Assembly (NCBI RefSeq): GCF_037392515.1
Contig: NC_090290.1
Span: 32,633,753 to 32,697,752 of the forward strand
DNA length: 64,000 nucleotides
Source of the DNA: Haliotis asinina
Taxonomy: Eukaryota > Mollusca > Gastropoda > Lepetellida > Haliotidae
Direction: 5' to 3'
Shown here: positions 60,601 to 64,000 of the stretch, one piece after another
Position numbering within the stretch: position 1 is the stretch's first letter
Layout of the letters: each line of letters opens with the position of its first letter
Notes under the pieces: generated by a model
Seen by the model: the letters and a program-made list of their open reading frames with translations, nothing else
The model's database searches: none
Told to the model about the DNA's origin: nothing
Translations under genes and position numbers: made by a program

Positions 60601-62771
60601 AACTATGGGAAGAAGTTTCAATTGATCATTTAGCGTGTAAGATGTTGCGAAATTTACCATCATTATTAATGATAAAAGAAGTTTAGCTCATTGAAAAGAT
60701 TGTGATTTTCTAAAGTAAATTACAGAAGTTGCAAGTGTCTTGATGAATTATTTACTTTTTTACAGACCAGGACAAATAATGATATTTACCAGATGTCCGC
60801 TGTTTTCCAGCCAGTGGAATCTTGTTGAAAATACTTCTTGTAAAAACTAAACGCGCGAAAACTTGCCGTGTTTATATCAATACAAGGTGCTTACAACAAG
60901 ATATTTAATAAATGTACAGTATACTTTATATCTTTATTAAAATGTTTACATTTAATTATAATAATATTAATCATGAACAACATTTATTACGCTTATCTAT
61001 GTTTCTGTCAAATGAAGTGATATCATTTAAATCCTTTCAGCAGTAAAATTACACGTATTAGTATCACTAATGCAATCAATGTTCGAAACTTGTGTTGTTG
61101 TGAATCACGTAAGGTTGTTGTCATTTATGACAGTATCACAGGATCATTCACTCTGGTTTTCGCGTTCCTGCTAAGATGCATCAATTTGCTCGCGCACCTT
61201 GATTACAAAAAACTGAGAGATTACAGTTAAACATAACAGCTTCTCAAACAGCGCAAAACAGTCCGTATATATCTTCAAGAAACAGCCGTTTCTTTCGCTG
61301 ATGAAAGTCAAAGACACCCAAATAGAAAATGACATAAACATTACTTGGAAAACACATCATGTAACAACCAAAGTAAAATCCATCAGGTGTACAACCAAGA
61401 AAACCTGCTGTACCTGATGATGTTGTTTCGCTTTTTGTTGCGCCACTGGTTGTTGTACCACGAGTTGTAGTAGTGCCACTAGATGTAGTTGTGCCACTAG
61501 TTGTTGCTGAACTGGTTGTACCACTGGTGGTTGTACCACTTGTGGTTGTACCACCACTTGCAGTTGTTACACTACTTGTAGTTGTTCCAATGGTTGTTGT
61601 ACCACTACTTGTAGTTGTTACACTACTTGTAGTTGTTCCAATGGTTGTTGTACCACTACTTGTAGTTGTGCCTATGGTTGTTGTTCCACTACTTGCAGTT
61701 GTGCCTATGGTTGTTGTTCCGCTAGTTGTAGTTGTTCCAATGGTTGTTGTACCACTGGTTGTAGTTGTGCCTCTGGTTGTTGTTCCACTAGTTGTAGTTG
61801 TTCCACTGGTTGTTGTTCCACTAGTTGTAGTTGTTCCACTAGTTGTAGTTGTGCCACTACTTGTAGTTGTGCCACTGGTTGCTGTACTACTACTTGTAGT
61901 TGTGCCCGTGGATGTTGTTCCGCCGGTTGAAGCTGTACCACTAGTTCTTGTTGTTCCACTGGTTGTTGCACCACTACTTGTAGTTGTGCCTATGGTTGTT
62001 GTACGACTAGTTGTAGTTGTTCCACTTGTTCTACTAGTAGTTCTTACACTGGTTGTTGTAGTGCTTGCTGTAGTGGTGCCATTGGTTGTTGTTCCTGTAG
62101 CTGTTGTTCCTAAATTTTGCACCGTTATGAATTCGTGATACATTTTAAAATTGTCTTCCTCGTACCCTTATGTAAGCCGAGTCTTTTTTGCGTGTCCTTG
62201 AAACAGCGCATTCGTTTATAGACACATGTTCCAGCAGTACAGTAAATAATTTCGACGTTGATACTACAATAATAACACGTAAATAAACCGAACATAATAT
62301 ATCGTCAAGGAAACAACTGTTTCTTTTCCTGATAACACATGAGGTCATGTAGGCACATAACCAAAAATGTGAAAAGATCAGAAAAGGTTCCTGAAAAAAA
62401 TATCATCTAACCCAAAAATAAAACCCTTATCACTTGACTTGCTGTACCTGAAGATGTTGTTCCACTTGTAGTTGTGCCACTGGTTGTTGTACCACTAGTT
62501 GTAGTTGTGCCACTGGTTGTTGTACCACTGGTTGTAGTTGTGCCACTTGTAGTTGTGCCACTGGTTGTTGTGCCACTAGTTGTGGTTGTACCACTAGTTG
62601 TAGTTGTTCCAGTCGTTGTTGTACCACTCGTTGTAGTTGTGCCACTGGTTGTTGTACCACTAGTTGTAGTTGTTCCGCTGGTTGTTGTACCACTGGTTGT
62701 AGTTGTGCCGCTGGTTGTTGTGCCACTCGTTGTAGTTGTTCCACTGGTGGTTGTTCCACTGGTTGTTGTTC
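30348..62771 (-). CDS. Giant secreted mucin-like protein with eight tandem PTS-domain modules, TSP1/TIL/VWC repeats and CTCK; 5' end outside the window
   Basis: Splicing by eye gives 63 exons in one continuous frame (about 3,120 residues) from 62771 down to TAA at 30348-30350. Layout: Thr/Ser/Gly mucin exons (108 and 232 codons); eight near-identical 266-residue modules; a 36-codon mucin exon; then 12 exons coding 619 residues of Cys-rich domains. These run TSP1-like, TIL-VWC, two or more TSP1, TSP1, TSP1, TIL, VWC-like and CTCK. Such C-terminal assemblies are known from gel-forming mucins and SCO-spondin, where the cystine knot dimerises the chain. Dense Thr/Ser tracts predict heavy O-glycosylation, so a secreted mucus, cuticle or matrix role is inferred. 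All module and mucin-exon boundaries are phase 1. No start codon or signal peptide is visible in the window. Exact orthology is unknown. Confidence 0.88.
31084..31185 (-). CDS. Exon: VWC-like segment
   Basis: The 102-nt exon is phase 0 at both ends, with acceptor cttctag and donor gtaagtta. It encodes 34 residues starting NGELITDPADNCTKWICEEG and ending in ...CVKSCNS. With the end of the preceding exon (CLDCVYNGKIYK) it forms a short von Willebrand C-like unit between TIL and CTCK, the order found at mucin C-termini. Confidence 0.88.
31494..31690 (-). CDS. Exon: TIL (trypsin-inhibitor-like) domain
   Basis: The 197-nt exon has acceptor ...tttttttcag and donor gtgagtta. It begins KCDKDNEEYTNYTYCQMTCE and has 'GCMCTNNTVRRGADC' and 'IEECLDC'. 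The Cys spacing fits a TIL domain followed by the first strand of a VWC unit (VYNGKIYK). Entry is phase 1 and exit is phase 0. Confidence 0.9.
31795..31885. repeat. Fragment of a second interspersed repeat in an intron
   Basis: 'gtcactggatgtctggtcca' followed by 'gactcgattatttcc' matches, from memory, the 'gtctggaccagac...ccagtgatc' portion of an abundant abalone repeat in reverse orientation. Only about 90 bp are recognisable. Confidence 0.4.
32174..32320 (-). CDS. Exon: TSP1 repeat
   Basis: The 147-nt exon encodes CNKYTWGEWTTCDGTCGLQN, the TSP1 signature of a Trp pair and a Cys triplet, then 'VTRTRDTQ' and 'RPCYNEPC'. It is phase 1 at both ends, with donor gtgagtac. The acceptor is odd: a pyrimidine tract followed by seven adenines and AG. 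The frame and domain still require this boundary. Confidence 0.88.
32716..32880 (-). CDS. Exon: TSP1 repeat
   Basis: The 165-nt exon is phase 1 at both ends, with acceptor ctctcacag and donor gtaagc. It encodes CCDPVWTAWTPCSKECVKDG, then 'KTRNYTIANPDDKNC' and 'EEPCGEPCY'. The W-x-x-W and CSxxC motifs identify a thrombospondin type 1 repeat. C-mannosylation of the Trp residues would be expected from the family. Confidence 0.9.
33074..33247 (-). CDS. Exon: TSP1-like repeat
   Basis: The 174-nt exon has acceptor ccgtttgcag and donor gtaagctc, phase 1 at both ends. It begins IDGKYKEWAEWSTITCNGKM, then has 'CRDRNMTRQREC', a Gly/Cys-rich insert (PKCGGKGCENG) and 'TEPCGTAEC'. It is a TSP1 fold variant with an extra Cys-containing insert. 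Confidence 0.87.
33436..33479 (-). CDS. Exon: 44-nt linker after VWC-like segment
   Basis: A short exon with acceptor acgtgtttcag and donor gtacgttc. It encodes TCENGNSTKVPKSP and flanking split codons. It continues the VWC-like Cys pattern of the preceding exon (EECFTV|TCENG). It was found by frame continuity, and without it the flanking exons do not join in frame. Confidence 0.8.
34121..34261 (-). CDS. Exon: end of TSP1 repeat and start of VWC-like segment
   Basis: The 141-nt exon has acceptor tttctgtag and donor gtacgt. It encodes the second half of a TSP1 repeat (VSQSASTCDKQ, then 'TADCVVPLC') and then 'PCEYQGDIIKSGNTIDEEC', which resembles a VWC opening. A second possible donor two bases upstream would break the frame. 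Confidence 0.85.
34436..34514 (-). CDS. Exon: first half of a TSP1 repeat
   Basis: The 79-nt exon has acceptor ctgcctag and donor gttagtg. It encodes CCNWAEWTQWSDCNPTCGEN and then ATKSRT. The W-x-x-W-x-x-W-S-x-C pattern is a canonical TSP1 opening. Confidence 0.9.
35020..35066 (-). CDS. Exon: 47-nt end of VWC-like segment
   Basis: A small exon with acceptor ttttttcag and donor gtacgtat. It encodes KCNSEKKFVCAPKAA plus split codons. With the preceding exon it completes a VWC-like Cys pattern (CEEC|KCNSEKKFVC). It is too short to be seen as an open frame. Confidence 0.83.
35140..35240 (-). repeat. tRNA-derived SINE copy, family 2, reverse, intronic
   Basis: 'gttgagtcccatccgggttt' followed by 'cgaacacgcaccctcagagt' is the reverse complement of the unit at 19690-19830, including its B-box region. 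It lies in an intron between two VWC/TIL exons. Confidence 0.65.
35446..35704 (-). CDS. Exon: TIL domain and start of VWC
   Basis: The 259-nt exon has acceptor tttggtgtag and donor gtattt. It encodes VCGENMKISTNCNETCETCY, then 'GDCVIGETCVCEEGYKMEDG' and 'KCIPKEDCGCYDSDGKKYNE'. The first part is a TIL domain with its full Cys set. CGCYDSDGKKY is the typical VWC start that follows TIL in mucins, zonadhesin and SCO-spondin. The split first codon joins the upstream TSP1-like exon. Confidence 0.92.
36065..36232 (-). CDS. Exon: TSP1 repeat at the start of the Cys-rich tail
   Basis: The 168-nt exon is phase 1 at both ends, with acceptor aatatttcag and donor gtatgtca. It encodes PPTCWEPWGEWSACDSGCKS, then 'VTVSRTRSRNC' and 'CTCSESQVQELACDSDC'. 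It follows the last mucin segment directly in the spliced model (TTTTTG|PPTCW). The genomic DNA just before it is a mucin-like minisatellite that is partly open in the same frame. Confidence 0.9.
36252..37320 (-). repeat. 26/27-bp minisatellite resembling the mucin coding repeat
   Basis: About forty tandem units. A 27-bp version (TTSGTTTCG when read on the minus strand) is mixed with versions one base shorter, in which 'catctgtacaac' replaces the longer form. The length mix moves the reading frame repeatedly, so the mucin frame is not kept through the array. The open frames across it (up to 313 residues, VVLPH / WYYH-type) exist because the repeat has few stops. The flanking exons (37482-37589 and 36065-36232) join in frame without it, so I treat it as intronic. 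The last 150 bases or so before the TSP1 exon remain open in the mucin frame. Confidence 0.8.
37482..37589 (-). CDS. Exon: 36-codon Thr-rich mucin segment
   Basis: The 108-nt exon is phase 1 at both ends, with acceptor acatgttttag and donor gtaagtg. It encodes six GTTTS repeats ending in TTTTT. It separates the last domain module from the TSP1/TIL tail. Each Thr and Ser is a potential O-glycan site. Confidence 0.88.
37590..38339. other. Intron sequence outside the tandem array
   Basis: About 750 bp between the last mucin exon and the end of the 2.8-kb array. It is AT-rich, with no exon or repeat recognised. Similarity to the array units begins at about 38340 ('cttcgatctttatca'). Confidence 0.5.
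38504..40776 (-). CDS. Module 8 of 8 in transcript order (mucin segment + Cys-bracketed domain)
   Basis: Exons, 5' to 3': 40776-40555 (74 mucin codons, GTTTSGTTTTS type), 40289-40129 (TCIHELITGLTVERFRDRSL...), 39875-39858 (18-nt microexon, EGGLNK), 39351-39246 (GVNDSNIFQVTEEMESGF...), 39022-38868 (TGESVPFGQETL... to LVLLDSFD) and 38639-38504 (VSRPISLNRAIPVIVVL... to ISYCGEETT). All splice sites are GT/AG, phases 1-0-0-1-0-1. The domain has one Cys near each end and many alternating hydrophobic stretches, suggesting beta strands. Its 'SGTIIITDTDTGE ... VNNPRPNRRLTIRY' core recalls the sandwich domain after VWA in hemicentin/VWA7; no VWA is present. This copy has two synonymous differences in the fifth exon (AGA TTG in place of AGG CTG). 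Confidence 0.9.
41312..43584 (-). CDS. Module 7 of 8 in transcript order
   Basis: Exons: 43584-43363, 43097-42937, 42683-42666, 42159-42054, 41830-41676 and 41447-41312. The encoded residues look identical to module 8. Copy-specific intron marks: 'ggctactcaa', 'cggtaaatg' and 'aattgagtct'. The open frame at 42748-43287 spans the second exon plus flanking intron and is not a separate gene. Confidence 0.9.
44120..46392 (-). CDS. Module 6 of 8 in transcript order
   Basis: Exons: 46392-46171, 45905-45745, 45491-45474, 44967-44862, 44638-44484 and 44255-44120. The coding sequence matches the neighbouring copies. Intron marks: 'ggctgctcaa', 'cggtaaatg' and 'aactgagtct' (shared with modules 5 and 8). 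Confidence 0.9.
46928..49199 (-). CDS. Module 5 of 8 in transcript order
   Basis: Exons: 49199-48978, 48712-48552, 48298-48281, 47775-47670, 47446-47292 and 47063-46928. This unit is one base shorter than the standard length, because its third intron reads 'ttttgtttacc' where modules 1, 2, 6, 7 and 8 have 'ttttgttgtacc'. The coding frame is unaffected. Confidence 0.9.
49735..52006 (-). CDS. Module 4 of 8 in transcript order
   Basis: Exons: 52006-51785, 51519-51359, 51105-51088, 50582-50477, 50253-50099 and 49870-49735. It combines marks found separately elsewhere: 'ggctactcaa' as in module 7, 'aaaagtcaac' and 'cggtatatg' as in module 8, 'ttttgtttacc' as in modules 3 and 5, and 'gcatcaataa' as in modules 1-3. 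It is the clearest mosaic copy. Confidence 0.9.
52542..54813 (-). CDS. Module 3 of 8 in transcript order, one amino-acid change
   Basis: Exons: 54813-54592, 54326-54166, 53912-53895, 53389-53284, 53060-52906 and 52677-52542. The fifth exon carries an Asn-to-Lys change (NNPRPKRR instead of NNPRPNRR). This is the only replacement I found in the non-mucin exons of the array. A silent change is present in the mucin exon near 54770. Confidence 0.9.
55349..57621 (-). CDS. Module 2 of 8 in transcript order
   Basis: Exons: 57621-57400, 57134-56974, 56720-56703, 56196-56091, 55867-55713 and 55484-55349. Full length, with the longer 'ttttgttgtacc' intron form, 'gcatcaataa' and 'acctacgaaaac' marks. 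The coding sequence agrees with the array consensus. Confidence 0.9.
58157..60429 (-). CDS. Module 1 of 8 in transcript order (N-terminal-most)
   Basis: Exons: 60429-60208, 59942-59782, 59528-59511, 59004-58899, 58675-58521 and 58292-58157. The mucin exon keeps its 222-nt length but is diverged in its first 70 bases, and the intron before it (acceptor 'cataaccag') is unlike that of the other copies, marking the upstream edge of the array. Further differences lie in intron 1 of the unit ('gaagatacaatg', 'accacatgg'). Confidence 0.9.
60430..61413. other. Intron between mucin exons
   Basis: About 980 bp, AT-rich, no exon or repeat recognised. Confidence 0.6.
61414..62109 (-). CDS. Exon: 232-codon Thr/Ser/Gly mucin domain
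   Basis: The 696-nt exon is phase 1 at both ends, with acceptor caaaatttag and donor gtacagca. It encodes an irregular run of GTTTS, GTTTIGTTTSS and related units, with rare Arg, Val and Asn. The irregularity shows an older or less homogenised array than that at 62448-62771. No Cys lies inside the exon. Extended, heavily O-glycosylated structure is expected. The + strand hydrophobic frames over it are its complement. Confidence 0.9.
62110..62447. other. Intron between mucin exons
   Basis: About 340 bp with no exon or repeat recognised. The minus-strand open frame 62145-62348 here is accidental. Confidence 0.55.
62448..62771 (-). CDS. Exon: 108-codon Thr-rich mucin domain, first exon visible
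   Basis: The 324-nt exon is phase 1 at both ends, with acceptor cttgattttag and donor gtacagca. It encodes regular GTTTSGTTTTS repeats. It begins with the last two bases of a glycine codon, so at least one further exon must lie upstream, and none was found before the window end. Confidence 0.9.
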
Positions 62772-64000
62772 CTAAAATCAAGAGAGTTGTCAGTTGATGA
62801 TTTGTATTAGTATTTCCTTGTATTTTTTTAATTATGGAGGACTCCATCCTGGAGGGTGGGTTTTCATTTAGCGCATTATGTTTCAGTAGTATGGTACAAT
62901 ACTTTCATCCCCTCCACTGTGCTCTTGGCAACCCATGCTTCTTGAATATATTTATTCTCACAGAATGCTCTGGTGAAAGACTGACACGAATTGCCTCCCC
63001 GAAATAAAACATACCCAATCCAGAGTATAATGAAAAGTTCAAAGTTCGAGGGGCAGAGTCAGGTCATGTTCATGGGCATCAACCATACGCACTTACGTTG
63101 CCACACGAAATGTTACAACATCAAAGATTAAATGATCTTCATTCATCAAGTGGATTAACCTCTTCGCTAGCAGAGGGCACAGCGTCGCGGCGTCACACAA
63201 TTAAACCAATCATGTGCCCCGGTGATATATATATGTTTATGAGAGCAACCAGGGAAACATATGACATATAACTGTTAACAACAGAGCCCATGTCCATGTG
63301 TCCAAACAATTCATGAGACCCCTGATGGTTCACGTATCTTTCACTGTCAAAAAACGTTTTCTTGCATTTACTGGAAAGAATGATAAATTATCACTTACCG
63401 TGCAGAAAGTATTCCCTTGTCGTTATCGATATGGTGATTGTTATATCTTAACCCACTGAGTATGTGGTAAGAAAGATCAAGCTTTAAAGTGCTACCTTTT
63501 AACATGTGTAACACTTCAGCGTGAAGAGACCTTTATTCGTAATCCTTACTTGAAACTATACTATATGGCGTGACATACTCACAATGCAAGAGAAATCATT
63601 TCAATCCCTTTTTAATTAAGATATACACGCTCTTTTGTTAGAAAAGGAAATGGATGCAGGAATCGTAAATGTCGTTATGAACCATGTCACCTCTTGCATC
63701 AGGATGTAAGATCAGACATAGTGAGATCATTCAGCGAAGTACTCTCGTTCCTGTTTAGTATGCACTGACTTGATCATCCATCTAATGGCACCTAATGATA
63801 CAAATGCTATTATCAAGCTACAACTCTAGCATCACTATGCACTGCGTCTGAGACGTCAATGTTTGTAATATGCCAATTCCAACCACTTGGTTGTGTCAAC
63901 TGTATATGGGTGATATTATTATAGCGAAATAAGATCGCGTAAGCTAGATATGATTACAGAGGCGTATGGACGCTTAAGCTAAAGTACCTACTGTGTGTCT
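62772..64000. other. Upstream flank or intron of the mucin-like gene, no feature seen
   Basis: About 1.2 kb without a splice-bounded coding segment, signal peptide or repeat that I can support. Since the exon at 62771 starts in mid-codon, this is inferred to be intron. Confidence 0.5.

Noticed and set aside
61473..62138. Long + strand frames of Val/Pro repeats (also 60273-60542 and 62474-62797)
   Set aside because: They are the complement of the Thr/Ser mucin exons on the minus strand, which have splice sites and a consistent frame. Frames free of stops are expected on both strands of such repeats.

Overview
This is a eukaryotic window with intron-rich genes, GT/AG splice sites, tandem satellites and DNA transposons. 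It is most likely from a gastropod mollusc. Several tRNA-derived SINE copies carry the 'aatattccag' / 'gccgcttttaacaatattcc' body and the 'gtgagtgagt' tail that I associate with abalone (Haliotis) genomes. That assignment rests on recall, not on a search.

Layout. (1) 1-16770, + strand: Rab18 small GTPase. Six coding exons (4082-4137, 6036-6097, 7350-7422, 7631-7749, 9964-10089, 11221-11319) join in one frame and give 177 residues. The P-loop exon lies upstream of the window. A 3' UTR of about 5 kb probably follows. The introns hold a 1.8-kb TTAA-flanked element with terminal inverted repeats (804-2600), two minisatellites, a hairpin and a dead Tc1-like transposon. (2) 16771-29550: a gene-free stretch with SINEs, a large fold-back element (17267-19208), a nearly intact mariner (22786-24078) and about 4.4 kb of satellite (24410-28860). 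The satellite starts as 26-bp monomers, becomes a 62-bp dimer with a 186-bp higher-order period, then a 61-bp derivative, and ends with a 35-bp repeat.

(3) 30348-62771, - strand: one very large secreted mucin-like gene, open at its 5' end. Manual splicing gives a frame-consistent model of about 3,120 residues. In order it has two Thr/Ser/Gly-rich exons; eight tandem 2.8-kb genomic modules; one more Thr-rich exon; then TSP1-like, TIL, VWC-like, further TSP1-like, TIL and VWC-like segments; and a C-terminal cystine knot (CTCK). Each module has six exons, 798 nt, adding exactly 266 residues: a mucin segment of 74 codons and a domain of about 190 residues with one Cys near each end. I cannot name that domain with confidence. 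Its core resembles the beta-sandwich that follows VWA domains in hemicentin/VWA7-type proteins. Every module begins and ends in phase 1, so copies can be gained or lost without breaking the frame. Variants that distinguish the copies are shuffled among them, as unequal exchange or gene conversion would produce. This array is the most notable object here.

Rab18 (membrane traffic, lipid droplets, ER) and the mucin-like gene are unrelated neighbours on opposite strands in tail-to-tail arrangement. Their 3' ends are separated by the transposon- and satellite-rich stretch. All splice models were made by eye, without transcripts.
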